Source of the DNA: Clostridia bacterium
GTDB taxonomy: Bacteria; Bacillota; Clostridia; TANB77; CAG-465
Direction: 5' to 3'
NCBI GenBank assembly: GCA_017534305.1
Contig: JAFWCU010000034.1
Location: 1 to 64,000, forward strand
Length of the DNA stretch: 64,000 nt
Positions 17,101 to 26,344 of this stretch are shown one piece after another; positions within the stretch are counted from its first letter, which is position 1; every line of letters begins with the position of its first letter. The notes under the pieces were generated by a model, which made no database searches, was not told the DNA's origin, and saw only the letters and a program-made list of their open reading frames with translations. A program made the translations under genes and the position numbers.

Positions 17101-17717
17101 TATTTACTCTCCTTTATGTTATTGATATTATCCATAACTTCATCTATAAGACCATATTCTTTAGCTTCCTCAGCTGTCATGTAATGATCTCTTTCTGTAT
17201 CTTTTTCTATTGTTTCGATTGGTTGACCAGTTCTTTCACTTAATATTTTATTAAGTTTTTCTCTAGTTCTAACCATATGGTCTGCATGAATTTTAATTTC
17301 TGTAGTTTGACCAGCTATTCCGCCTCCACCAATTAGTGGTTGGTGAATTAGTACTTCTGAGTTTGGAAGAGCATATCTTTTTCCTTTAGCACCAGCTGCA
17401 AGTAATACAGAACCCATTGATGCAGCCATACCAACACAAATTGTACATACATCTGATTTTATATATTGCATTGTGTCATAAATAGCCATACCATCTGTAA
17501 TACTTCCGCCTGGAGTATTAATGTATAAATAGATATCTTTTCCTGGATCTTCTGCATCTAAGAATAATAGTTGTGCAACTACTACTGATGCTGAAGCACT
17601 ATCTACAGGCTCAGATAAGAATATAATTCTTTCTTTTAATAATCTTGAGAAAATATCATATGATCTTTCTCCTTTACTTGTTTGTTCAATAACGTATGGA
17701 ACTAAACTGTCTTGCAT
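17100..17717 (-). CDS. clpP: ClpP, serine peptidase subunit of ClpXP
   Basis: The 205-residue protein has catalytic Ser100 in GMAASMGS, His125 in LIHQP and the Asp in the [19 protein letters not shown] block (~173). Fourteen copies form the proteolytic barrel that works with ClpX in the cytoplasm. GGGAGG precedes the ATG at 17717. It lies 83 bp downstream of tig and is directly coupled to clpX. I see no clear promoter of its own in the 83 bp, so it is probably read mainly from the tig promoter. Confidence 0.98.
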   Translation of the reverse strand: MQDSLVPYVIEQTSKGERSYDIFSRLLKERIIFLSEPVDSASASVVVAQLLFLDAEDPGKDIYLYINTPGGSITDGMAIYDTMQYIKSDVCTICVGMAASMGSVLLAAGAKGKRYALPNSEVLIHQPLIGGGGIAGQTTEIKIHADHMVRTREKLNKILSERTGQPIETIEKDTERDHYMTAEEAKEYGLIDEVMDNINNIKESK

Positions 17718-17800
17718 ATTTTAACCTCCCTAAAATTATATTAATTAAACTTCAAATTTATTAAGTTGTATAAACGAGTTATTATAAATTATCTATTTAA

Positions 17801-19090
17801 TTATTTTTCAACAACACTATCTGTGATAACTTTAATAAGTTTTTCGTTTTGTAGTTGTTGTTTCATGTATGCTCTTGCATTTTCATTTTTAAGTAGAGAT
17901 TCATCATTTCCTGAACCATATTGAGCTGCAAGTTCTTTAATTTTAGCATCAATTTCTTCGTCTGTAACTTCAACTTTTTCTTTCTTTGCTACAGCTTCAA
18001 GTCCAAGATTTAATTTAATTCTCTTAGTTGCAGATTCTCTCATTTCAGCTTTGTATTGGTCTAGAGTTAATCCCATGTATTGTAGATACATGTCTATGTT
18101 CATTCCTTGGTATTGAAGATTTGCATTCATTTCTTCTACCATTTTTTCAATTTCTTCGTCAACCATTCCGTCTGGAATTACAACTTCTACTTTTTCTACG
18201 AATTTATCTAAAGCTTCTTGTTCTTTTTCTGCTTTAGCAGAATTCTCTTTTCTTTCTTTAATAGTTTTATTTAAATCTTTTTTATAGTCTTCTAATGTAT
18301 CAAATTCTGATACGTCTTTTGCAAATTCATCATCTAGTTCTGGTAAGATTTTTTCTTTGATTTCGTGTAATTTTACTTTGAAAGTTGCGTCTTTACCAGC
18401 AAGATCTGGTGCATGGTATTCATCTGGGAATTTAACGTTTACGTCTCTTTCTTCTCCAACTTTCATTCCTACCATTTGATCTTCAAATCCTGGAATGAAT
18501 TGACCTGAACCAATTGTTAGTTCAAAGTTTTCTCCTTTACCACCTTCAAATGCTACTCCATCAACAAATCCTTCAAAGTCTATTACTGAGATATCTCCAT
18601 TTTTAAGAGCTCTTTTTTTGTCTTCTACAGAAACGATTCTTGCATTCTTTTCTCTTATTCTTTCTAATTCTTCATCTACGTCTTTTTTAAGTACTCTTGT
18701 TGATACTTTTTTAACTTCGATTCCTTTGTAGTCTTTTACTTTAGCTTCTGGTTTAACACAAACTGTTACAACAAAGATAAAGTCTTTATCTTTACCAATT
18801 TGTTTTATATCTAATTCTGGTCTAGAAACTATATCTAATTCGTTTTCAACAACAGCTGTTCTGTATGCTTCATCTACAGTGTTTTCTATAACAAATTCAT
18901 ATAGTACTCCTTCACCATATGTTTTTTCTACTACTTGTCTTGGTACCATTCCTTTTCTAAATCCTGGTACGTTGAATTTTTTTGCATTTGCTTTAAATGC
19001 TTTGTCTAATTCAAGATTAAATTGTTCTTTGTCCATTGTAAATTCAATTTCTACAACAGAGTTTTCTTTCTTTTCTACTTTAACATTCAT
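17801..19090 (-). CDS. tig: Trigger factor, ribosome-bound chaperone and prolyl isomerase
   Basis: The ATG at 19090 has GGAGGA at 8 nt; a TTG start 15 bp upstream would use the site itself as coding sequence. About 429 residues: the ribosome-binding domain (1-~145) with the signature FNVPGFRKGMVP, the FKBP-type isomerase domain (~150-240, DGDISVIDFEGFVDG ... FPDEYHAPDLAGKDATFKVKLHEIKE) and the long helical C-terminal arms. It receives nascent chains at the tunnel exit. Being first in tig-clpP-clpX is the usual order in Bacillota. Confidence 0.97.
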   Translation of the reverse strand: MNVKVEKKENSVVEIEFTMDKEQFNLELDKAFKANAKKFNVPGFRKGMVPRQVVEKTYGEGVLYEFVIENTVDEAYRTAVVENELDIVSRPELDIKQIGKDKDFIFVVTVCVKPEAKVKDYKGIEVKKVSTRVLKKDVDEELERIREKNARIVSVEDKKRALKNGDISVIDFEGFVDGVAFEGGKGENFELTIGSGQFIPGFEDQMVGMKVGEERDVNVKFPDEYHAPDLAGKDATFKVKLHEIKEKILPELDDEFAKDVSEFDTLEDYKKDLNKTIKERKENSAKAEKEQEALDKFVEKVEVVIPDGMVDEEIEKMVEEMNANLQYQGMNIDMYLQYMGLTLDQYKAEMRESATKRIKLNLGLEAVAKKEKVEVTDEEIDAKIKELAAQYGSGNDESLLKNENARAYMKQQLQNEKLIKVITDSVVEK

Positions 19091-19126
19091 TTTTAATTCC
19101 TCCAATTATACTTTTTTAACTCCTAT

Positions 19127-19154
19127 ATTATATCATAAATTATTTATTTTTCAA
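19127..19154 (-). promoter_or_regulatory. Promoter of tig
   Basis: TTGAAA (19149-19154), 16 bp and TATAAT (19127-19132) on the minus strand, with TGA just before the -10. It ends about 37 bp before the tig ATG. Confidence 0.7.
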
Positions 19155-19215
19155 CCCCTAAATGCTAGATTATTCCATTGTTTTATATACATAATTTCCT
19201 TTTTTTGATTGAGTA

Positions 19216-19236
19216 AATATGTAGTTCACAAATAAT
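19216..19236. repeat. 21-bp repeat, copy 2, upstream of tig
   Basis: This is an exact match to 14389-14409. It lies 62 bp upstream of the tig -35 and 33 bp beyond a terminator. It is a candidate regulator site, since a similar sequence covers the marR promoter. Confidence 0.5.
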
Positions 19237-19268
19237 ATATTTTACTAATGAAATTTATAAAAAATAAT

Positions 19269-19289
19269 AAAGAGGTTTTTGGCCTCTTT
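19269..19289 (-). terminator. Terminator (AAAGAGG family) after two-gene dockerin unit
   Basis: AAAGAGG (19269-19275) pairs with CCTCTTT (19283-19289), with a TTTTTGG loop identical to the one at 22567-22587. Confidence 0.85.
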
Positions 19290-19312
19290 ACTATTATTCT
19301 ATTATATTCACT

Positions 19313-20569
19313 TTATTGATGTGTTTTGTAGTATTCTAGTATTAAACTTGCGTCGTTTGCATCAATTAAATTGTTTCTGTCCATATCACCAATTTTTATA
19401 TCGTCTGAAGTTGCATTTTGAGCTTTGTATAGTTCTAGTGCAACAGATGCATCATTTGCATCTACTACTCCGTTTCTATCTAAATCCCCTCTTTTTGTTG
19501 TATTTGGATTAGATAATGTATAATTATTAAAATAACCATATATTAATGTGTATTGACTATTGTTGTTATCTATTTTAATATTGTTTAGTTTTGTTGTTTT
19601 GCCATTTCCTATATTTGCTACTATTTCATATTGGCTGTTATTTTGAATTTTTTGAACTTGTAGACATACTTCATATCTATATGTTCCCGCATTCATTGTA
19701 GAAGCAGTATAAGCTTGCCAAGTACCATTGTTAAGTTTAGACCAATGTGTTCCTTGAGTATTTATACTATTAATTTTAGAATCATTTTTGGTAATAGTGT
19801 ATTTTGGTGTGCTCTTTCCATATAATGGCTTTGTGTTATAATTAGAGATGTTTATATTATATGTGTATGATTGTTGAGCATCTTTCCATAATAGTTTAAT
19901 AATTGTATTAGCATTTACTGTATATTTACTTCCTGGATTATATCTTGTTCCATTAATTTCATAAGCATCAAATACTTTGTTTGCTGGAGCTGTTACATTG
20001 GATGTTGTAACACTTGGTAATGTTATTTGTGTTCCTTGAACTACAGGGCTTGTGATACTTAAAGATTTATTTGTACCGCCATTAAAATTAAAGCTTACAG
20101 TATATTTGCTTACTGCTCTTACCTTACCACATACAGCTATTCCATATCCTGCGCCACCTGCAAATACTGCTTTTTGACCATTTACATAGTATTGACAACT
20201 TTCTGAAAATGTATATCCATCTTTTGGCACAATTAGTGTACTTGCATAGTAATCTGTGTTAGCTTGGAATGTTCCGTAAAAGTTTCCAGCATCTCCATAG
20301 TTTGGATCATATAATATCCAATTTGAACCATCTACTAGGTATCCTGCATTTGCTGGAGCTGTTGCTACAGCATCTTTATCTGGTCTATCATATTGATATC
20401 CACCATAATTTTCATATATTTTATTTATTGTATCTCCTACAATAGGAGGCTCTACTGTTATATCTACTCTTGTTATTGTTGTTGCAGCTATAACTTTTGC
20501 TCCTATATATGGTATATAACTAAAAACAATCATAAATGCTATTAGTATAGCAAAGTATCTTTTTTTCAT
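19313..20569 (-). CDS. Secreted dockerin protein with InlB-like module
   Basis: The 418-residue protein has a signal peptide (1-29), an N-terminal module with a KIYENYGGYQYDRPD stretch (~40-150) that I do not recognise, an InlB B-repeat-like module (~150-230, VSFNFNGGTNKSLSI ... KVFDAYEINGTRYNPGSKYTV), a third region (~235-350) with repeated NN/NIKI strands, and the C-terminal dockerin. InlB-type repeats are small beta-grasp modules common in adhesins. GAGGAG precedes the ATG. It lies 18 bp after the gene at 20588 and shares its transcript and terminator. Confidence 0.82.
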   Translation of the reverse strand: MKKRYFAILIAFMIVFSYIPYIGAKVIAATTITRVDITVEPPIVGDTINKIYENYGGYQYDRPDKDAVATAPANAGYLVDGSNWILYDPNYGDAGNFYGTFQANTDYYASTLIVPKDGYTFSESCQYYVNGQKAVFAGGAGYGIAVCGKVRAVSKYTVSFNFNGGTNKSLSITSPVVQGTQITLPSVTTSNVTAPANKVFDAYEINGTRYNPGSKYTVNANTIIKLLWKDAQQSYTYNINISNYNTKPLYGKSTPKYTITKNDSKINSINTQGTHWSKLNNGTWQAYTASTMNAGTYRYEVCLQVQKIQNNSQYEIVANIGNGKTTKLNNIKIDNNNSQYTLIYGYFNNYTLSNPNTTKRGDLDRNGVVDANDASVALELYKAQNATSDDIKIGDMDRNNLIDANDASLILEYYKTHQ

Positions 20570-20587
20570 AAATATCTCCTCTTAATT

Positions 20588-22477
20588 CTATTGATGAGTC
20601 TTGTAATACTCTAGTATTAAACTTGCGTCATTTGCATCAATTAAATCATTGTTGTCCATATCTCCTATTGCAACATCTTCTGCTGTTGCATTTTGTGCTT
20701 TATATAGTTCTAGTGCAACAGATGCATCATTTGCGTCTACTACACCATTTCTATCTAAGTCTCCTTGGGTATATGCACCTTTTTCATTCCATTTTGCATA
20801 TATTGTAGTATTTTCTGTAATTGGATTGTTAAAGTTAAATGGTGTTTTAAATGTTGTATCTGTATACCAACCACCAAATACTAAATCTGAGCCTTTTTGA
20901 GGATCTGTGCTTGGTTTTGTTGCTTTCTTTCCTTCAAGTACTAGTTGACTTTCTGGCACTGGGGCTCCTCCATATGTTTCAAATGTTACAGTATATTTTG
21001 TCCCACCTGGTAGTGTTATTAATGATTCATAATATTCAGTTTCTCCATCAAGTGGACTTATAGTTTTAGTTGCAACATTACCATTAAATTTAACTACTAA
21101 TTCCTGTCCTTCAGTATAATTATCTTTATCTATATTATAATTGAATATAACTCTATATGTTTCTCCTGCTGCAAATCTTTCACCATCTTCATATGTAAAT
21201 TCATCTCCTAAATTTACATATGATGGAATAATAATTGCATTTCCTGTAATTCCATAATATTGTTTATCTTGTAAATTTATCCATAATGTTTTTGCTATTT
21301 TCCCTGCAGCTAAATCTTCTAGTTGTAAATCTATTTCATTTACTTCTGTTTTTGTTTGGCTAATTACTGTTGCGGGAATACGTACATCTACACAACGCCA
21401 TGATGTGTTATAGTTTGTAACGATAGCGTCATCTCTTTTTTCTCCATTTATCCATACTTCAATTTGATCTACGTGATCTTTATCAAAATCATAATCCGGA
21501 TTTTCAACATCCATTCCAAATTGTTTTGCATATACTTCAATAGTTACTGTTGTTTCGTATCCTGCAAGTAACTTATCTCCATAAACACCATGATCGTCTT
21601 GATTAATCCATACATTGTCATTTCCTCTTGAATAATTTGCGTTTTCTGGAAAAGTATATTGCTTAATTTGATCTTTAGCATCAAATCCAGTCATTGAATT
21701 ATTTAATTCTAGGTTCAAATTATTAAACTCTATTTTGTTGATATATTGAGTTTCGACTTTAGGTCTCCATCCAGCATATATAGTTGTATCTTGCATAATT
21801 TTATTTCTATCAAAATAAAAATATTCTGTACATTCTGGATCTGTATACCAACCAGTAAATATTTCGTTTTCTTTAGTTGGTTTTTCTGGTCTTGATACAT
21901 AATATCCTTCAGCTACTTGTTGACTTTCAACAGAGCTTCCGCCTTGAGTATTAAATGAAACTGTATGTTTTGGTCCTGTATATTCCACTACTGTTGCAGG
22001 AATATATACATCTACACAACGCCATGATGAATTATAGTTTGCAACTCTAACATCATTTCTCTTTACACCATTTATCCATACTTCAATTTGATCTAAGTGG
22101 TCTTCGTCAAAATCATAATCTGGATTTTCAACATTCATTCCAACTTGCTTTGCAAATACTTCAATATCTACTATTGTTTCCTGTCCAGCAACTAACTTAT
22201 CTTCATAAACGCCATGATCGTCTTGATTAATCCATACATTGTCATTTCCTCTTGAATAGCCTGCATTTTCAGGAAAAGTATATTCTTTTACTTGAATTTT
22301 TGCATCTGTTCCTCTCATTGCATCATTAAAAGTTAAATCAAGATTGTTTATCTCTATTTTTGTAATGTTAGTAGGTTCTTTTGCTAATACTTTTATCATA
22401 CTAAAAGGTATTAAATTAAGAATCATTACTACTACAATTAACATACTAAAAATAGCTTTTAATTTAATATTTTTCAT
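20588..22477 (-). CDS. Secreted protein with duplicated module, InlB repeats and dockerin
   Basis: The 629-residue protein begins with a signal peptide (1-33). Two copies of an unrecognised ~125-residue module follow (~36-165 and ~245-370). Both contain YSRGNDNVWINQDDHGVY, the VENPDYDFD block and SWRCVDV, and are about 70% alike by eye. An InlB B-repeat (~167-240, ending IFTGWYTDPECTEYF) lies between them. After a third beta-rich region comes a second InlB repeat (~500-565) ending VFGGWYTDTTFKTPF, then the dockerin. Alternating modules point to an extended surface adhesin. A GGAGG site precedes the ATG. It is first in a two-gene unit with 19313. Confidence 0.85.
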   Translation of the reverse strand: MKNIKLKAIFSMLIVVVMILNLIPFSMIKVLAKEPTNITKIEINNLDLTFNDAMRGTDAKIQVKEYTFPENAGYSRGNDNVWINQDDHGVYEDKLVAGQETIVDIEVFAKQVGMNVENPDYDFDEDHLDQIEVWINGVKRNDVRVANYNSSWRCVDVYIPATVVEYTGPKHTVSFNTQGGSSVESQQVAEGYYVSRPEKPTKENEIFTGWYTDPECTEYFYFDRNKIMQDTTIYAGWRPKVETQYINKIEFNNLNLELNNSMTGFDAKDQIKQYTFPENANYSRGNDNVWINQDDHGVYGDKLLAGYETTVTIEVYAKQFGMDVENPDYDFDKDHVDQIEVWINGEKRDDAIVTNYNTSWRCVDVRIPATVISQTKTEVNEIDLQLEDLAAGKIAKTLWINLQDKQYYGITGNAIIIPSYVNLGDEFTYEDGERFAAGETYRVIFNYNIDKDNYTEGQELVVKFNGNVATKTISPLDGETEYYESLITLPGGTKYTVTFETYGGAPVPESQLVLEGKKATKPSTDPQKGSDLVFGGWYTDTTFKTPFNFNNPITENTTIYAKWNEKGAYTQGDLDRNGVVDANDASVALELYKAQNATAEDVAIGDMDNNDLIDANDASLILEYYKTHQ

Positions 22478-22566
22478 ACGTTAAACCTCCGTTTACCTCT
22501 ATAATTTAATGATATTATATATTTATAAAATATTCAATAAACATATATTTGTTTTAGTAAAAAAAT

Positions 22567-22587
22567 AAAGAGGTTTTTGGCCTCTTT
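22567..22587 (-). terminator. Terminator (AAAGAGG family) after four-gene dockerin unit
   Basis: AAAGAGG (22567-22573) pairs with CCTCTTT (22581-22587). U residues follow on the minus strand. Confidence 0.85.
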
Positions 22588-22612
22588 ATTCTTTCTTTTT
22601 TATCTATCAATT

Positions 22613-23749
22613 CTATTGATGAGTTTTAAAATATTCTAGTATTAAACTTGCATCGTTAGCATCGATTAGGTTATTATTGTCCATGTCACCTATAGCAATA
22701 TCTTCTGCAGTAGCATTTTGTGCTTTATATAATTCTAGTGCAACAGATGCATCATTTGCATCTACTACGTCATTTCTATCTAAGTCTCCTATAGTATATT
22801 CTCCATTTTCATTCCATTTTGCATATATTGTAGTATTTTCTGTAATTGGTTTATTAAAGTCAAATGGATTTGTACATGCTGGGTTAGCATACCATCCCGC
22901 AAATCTATATCCATCTCTTGAAGGATTAGGATCTGGTGCTTCTACTTTGCTTCCACTTTTCAAATCACTTATAGTTTGTAAAATTATATTATCATAGTTT
23001 AAATCAAAAGTTACAGAATATGTTATTTTTTCAGGAACACTTACTAGTAAAGTACTTCCTGATATACTTCCTGTTGAAGTTACTCTTCCGTTTTCATCTA
23101 TTACAAATGTTATATCTGCTGGAATGTCATATAAATCTTCATCTGGAACCACTGTAACTCTTAAAGTATATTCTTCATTAGCTATTAGTCCTTCTACTAT
23201 ATGATTAAAATCGCTAGAACACCATTCTTCTACAATGTTGCCATCTTTATCCAAAATTTGAATTGTGACTTCTGAAAGTTTAGAATAGTCAGACTCTTTT
23301 ATGCTTGAAACTTCAATATGTGTTATATCAAATTCTACCAATAATACAGTATTACCACTTGAATCCATTGTTGTACTTCCAGTAGATGTAATAGTTCCAT
23401 CATTTGCTATGATAAATGTTGTATTTGTAGGGATTGTATATCCATCTGGTGCATAAGTTGCTCTTAATGTATATTCCTTCCCGCTACTTAAACCCGTAAC
23501 TTCATGATTTTCCATAGTAGAAACCCATTCAGCAATAATATTATCTTCATTATCTATTATTTCAAGACTAGCTCCTTCAAGCTCCTCGTATCTTATATTG
23601 TCAATAGCAGATATTATTGCTTTGTGTGTTGCGTTAATAGATACATCATTAGGCTTAGCATATACCTTAACAATATTAAAAGGTATTAGATTAAAAACTA
23701 TTAAAATAACTATTAATATACTAACATATGATTTTATTGTTTTTTTCAT
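22613..23749 (-). CDS. Secreted protein with two SpaA/Cna-B-like repeats, InlB repeat and dockerin
   Basis: The 378-residue protein has a signal peptide (1-32). Two prealbumin-like repeats follow (~36-130 and ~138-235), with LEGASLEIIDNEDNIIAEW and LSEVTIQILDKDGNIVEEW starts and YTLRATYAPDGY and YTLRVTVVP later. In SpaA/Cna-B domains the position after YxLx is the Glu that helps form an intramolecular isopeptide bond; here it is Ala and Val, so that bond is unlikely. An InlB B-repeat (~245-310, RFAGWYANPACTNPF) and the dockerin complete it. It is last of four closely spaced dockerin genes (20-bp gap). Confidence 0.82.
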   Translation of the reverse strand: MKKTIKSYVSILIVILIVFNLIPFNIVKVYAKPNDVSINATHKAIISAIDNIRYEELEGASLEIIDNEDNIIAEWVSTMENHEVTGLSSGKEYTLRATYAPDGYTIPTNTTFIIANDGTITSTGSTTMDSSGNTVLLVEFDITHIEVSSIKESDYSKLSEVTIQILDKDGNIVEEWCSSDFNHIVEGLIANEEYTLRVTVVPDEDLYDIPADITFVIDENGRVTSTGSISGSTLLVSVPEKITYSVTFDLNYDNIILQTISDLKSGSKVEAPDPNPSRDGYRFAGWYANPACTNPFDFNKPITENTTIYAKWNENGEYTIGDLDRNDVVDANDASVALELYKAQNATAEDIAIGDMDNNNLIDANDASLILEYFKTHQ

Positions 23750-23769
23750 ATTATAATCTCCTTACAATT

Positions 23770-24666
23770 TTATTGATGAGTTTTAAAGTATTCTAATATT
23801 AAACTTGCATCGTTTGCATCAATTAGATTATTTTCATCCATGTCACCTATAGCAATATCTTCTGCTGTTGCATTTTGTGCTTTATATAGTTCTAGAGCAA
23901 CAGATGCATCATTTGCATCAACAACATTATTTTTATCTAAATCTCCTTTTAACACTTGATTATTTTCTCCAATATTTACTGATGTATATATTACTGTTGT
24001 AGCTTCAGATAAATATATTAAATTTACATCATGAATTTCAATAAGTTGCCCATCTATTACTGTAAAAGTAACTGAATCTGTTGTTTGTGTTCCTAGGTGC
24101 GATACTATAACATCATCTTCTTCAATTGGCTCGTCTAGTACTTCAAGTCTAGGTCGATTAAGTGCATCTAAAGTACTTTTAAATTCATCATTTACTTCAT
24201 ACATATTGCTATTTACCACTTCGTTTAGATTTTCATCGCCATATATTTGATTTACTACACTACATGCATTTTTCCAATCTGCATCTAACGTAGTAAGGTC
24301 TATATCATTAAGTGATGTTGTAGATAATTCTTTTAAGCCTGTTTCTGTTTGTTCCTCTACAATTGATGGAACAAGATCACTAAATTCTGCAGTAAGTGTT
24401 TTTCTAATATTATCGAATAATACTGCACTACGAGTAACATCATCTGAATACAAATAATTTAATACTGTAACTCCATCTTTTTTTATTTCTCCTGCATAGA
24501 TTGTTGATCTATGTTCACTTCCGTCGTAAATTAATGTTTCTGATGAAGTTGTATTAATTATTTTATTACCTTGTCTTATTGTTGTTCCAGCATTAGATAC
24601 TGTGGGCATAAATATAGTCATTAATAATGAAAAAACTATTATTAAAGATAAATATTTTTTCTTCAT
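23770..24666 (-). CDS. Secreted dockerin protein, short relative of the next two genes
   Basis: The 298-residue protein has a signal peptide (1-26, ending SNA). A region (~45-230) resembles the unknown repeat module of the two upstream neighbours: YAGEIKKDGVTVLNYLYSDD and IRKTLTAEFSDLVPS match the same places there. The dockerin follows. The module lacks the PTTAGK stretch seen in the others. AGGAGG precedes the ATG. It is third in the four-gene unit, 14 bp after the gene at 24681. No known family is recognised for the module. Confidence 0.78.
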   Translation of the reverse strand: MKKKYLSLIIVFSLLMTIFMPTVSNAGTTIRQGNKIINTTSSETLIYDGSEHRSTIYAGEIKKDGVTVLNYLYSDDVTRSAVLFDNIRKTLTAEFSDLVPSIVEEQTETGLKELSTTSLNDIDLTTLDADWKNACSVVNQIYGDENLNEVVNSNMYEVNDEFKSTLDALNRPRLEVLDEPIEEDDVIVSHLGTQTTDSVTFTVIDGQLIEIHDVNLIYLSEATTVIYTSVNIGENNQVLKGDLDKNNVVDANDASVALELYKAQNATAEDIAIGDMDENNLIDANDASLILEYFKTHQ

Positions 24667-24680
24667 AATATCCTCCTATT

Positions 24681-26333
24681 TTATTGATGAGTTTTATAAT
24701 ACTCAAGTATTAAACTTGCATCATTTGCATCAATTAAATCGTTCTCATCCATGTCTCCTATTTGAACATCTTCAATTGTTGCATTTTGTGCTTTATATAA
24801 TTCAAGTGCGACTGATGCATCATTTGCATCTACTACACCATTTTTGTCTAAATCTCCTTTTAATACTTGGATGTTTGTATCTACATTTGCTGAAGTATTT
24901 ACAACTTTAATTATTGTTCTATTTACCGGATATGTATTTACTTGAGCAACTTTTCCGTCTCTTATAAAATAACCTGTACTTTTATTACCTACTTTATCTG
25001 CTATAATGTATGATGTAGTTGGATATGTGGTTGAATCATTAAATGCATATCTATATTCTTCAGGAAAATCTACAGGTGTATAATATGGATCTTCATTTTC
25101 TTTTTCTTGTTCTTTTGCATCCCATTCGTTTTTTCTATCATTCCAAGCGTCTAGACATTCAGCTTCAACTGTAGCTTCATCTGAAACCTCTGTTGCACTT
25201 GCTGAAGCTAAATTATTAAACTCTTCTTGGTTATATAGTATATTGCTTGATGTATCTGTAACATAACCTGTATAGTTGTTTGTTGCAACCACTTTAGCAT
25301 CTGTATATGTATCATCTACTGTTAGAGAGTTATTATTACTTACTGCAACTTGTCCAGCAGTTGTTGGTAATATACTTGAATATTCTTCTGGTAATATTTT
25401 TCTAATTTCTGCTAATGTTTCTTCATTAACTTCTTTATCTGTATATAAATACTTAGCTTGTGATGTTTCATCTACTGATATATTTCCAAAATATAATGTT
25501 ACTTCATCTGATGTAATATCATATGCATTATATGTATTTTCATCTTTATATGGATATCTTTCTGTTCCTGCAATGTCTGTTACATTTGCAGAAGTGCTAA
25601 TAATTCTTACTACTGTTCTATTTACATCTGTTAAATTGCATTTAACTAGACGTCCATTATACATTGCGTATTTATAGCCTGTTCTAGTTATTTCATCTGC
25701 AATTACGTACTCGCTATATTCGCCAGTTAGTGAGCTTAAATCATTATTTGTTAGAACTGGTGGTTCATATGATTCTACATCTGTATAGTCATACTCTTCA
25801 TTTCCAGGTATTGCTTCCCATTCTGCTCTTCTTTGATTATATGCTGTATCATAATCTGACTTTGCAGTTTGCTCTGCAGCAACTAATTGTTGAGAATCTC
25901 CTACAAGTTCATTATATTTCGTTTCGTTATATAATTTTGTATCTGATGTATCTGTAACATTTCCTGTAAATATATTATTTGCTGCATAACTTGCATTATA
26001 ATATATCCAACTCATTGTAATTGAGCTATCAGTACATACTTTTACTTTTCCAGCTGTTGTTGGTAATAAGTTTGCATAGTCTTCTGTTAATATTCCACTA
26101 TTTTTAATATAATTTAGTGCATATGCATTTATATTGTCATCTGAGTAAATATATTTAAACTGTGATTCTCCTTCTTTTGATATTTCTCCTACGTATAAAG
26201 TAACAATTGGCCTGTTTACAGTTATTCTGTTTTGGAATAGTACTATACTTGGTTCAGCATGCACTATTGATGGCATAATAACTGTCATAAGCATTGAAAA
26301 AATTAATACTAAAGATAGATATTTTTTCTTCAT
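24681..26333 (-). CDS. Secreted dockerin protein with two copies of an unknown module
   Basis: The 550-residue protein has a signal peptide (1-26, ending VHA). Two copies of a ~220-residue module follow (~45-260 and ~270-480). Each has a YxGxIS start, a KYxYxD stretch, an ILPEEYSSILPTTAG-type block, a YTGYVTDTS block, an acidic helix rich in Ala and Glu and a cluster of Tyr. The dockerin is at the C terminus. The second copy is closer to the single copy in 26345 than to the first, which suggests duplication within the operon. GGAGG precedes the ATG. It is second in the four-gene unit. Confidence 0.78.
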   Translation of the reverse strand: MKKKYLSLVLIFSMLMTVIMPSIVHAEPSIVLFQNRITVNRPIVTLYVGEISKEGESQFKYIYSDDNINAYALNYIKNSGILTEDYANLLPTTAGKVKVCTDSSITMSWIYYNASYAANNIFTGNVTDTSDTKLYNETKYNELVGDSQQLVAAEQTAKSDYDTAYNQRRAEWEAIPGNEEYDYTDVESYEPPVLTNNDLSSLTGEYSEYVIADEITRTGYKYAMYNGRLVKCNLTDVNRTVVRIISTSANVTDIAGTERYPYKDENTYNAYDITSDEVTLYFGNISVDETSQAKYLYTDKEVNEETLAEIRKILPEEYSSILPTTAGQVAVSNNNSLTVDDTYTDAKVVATNNYTGYVTDTSSNILYNQEEFNNLASASATEVSDEATVEAECLDAWNDRKNEWDAKEQEKENEDPYYTPVDFPEEYRYAFNDSTTYPTTSYIIADKVGNKSTGYFIRDGKVAQVNTYPVNRTIIKVVNTSANVDTNIQVLKGDLDKNGVVDANDASVALELYKAQNATIEDVQIGDMDENDLIDANDASLILEYYKTHQ

Positions 26334-26344
26334 ATTATCCTCCT

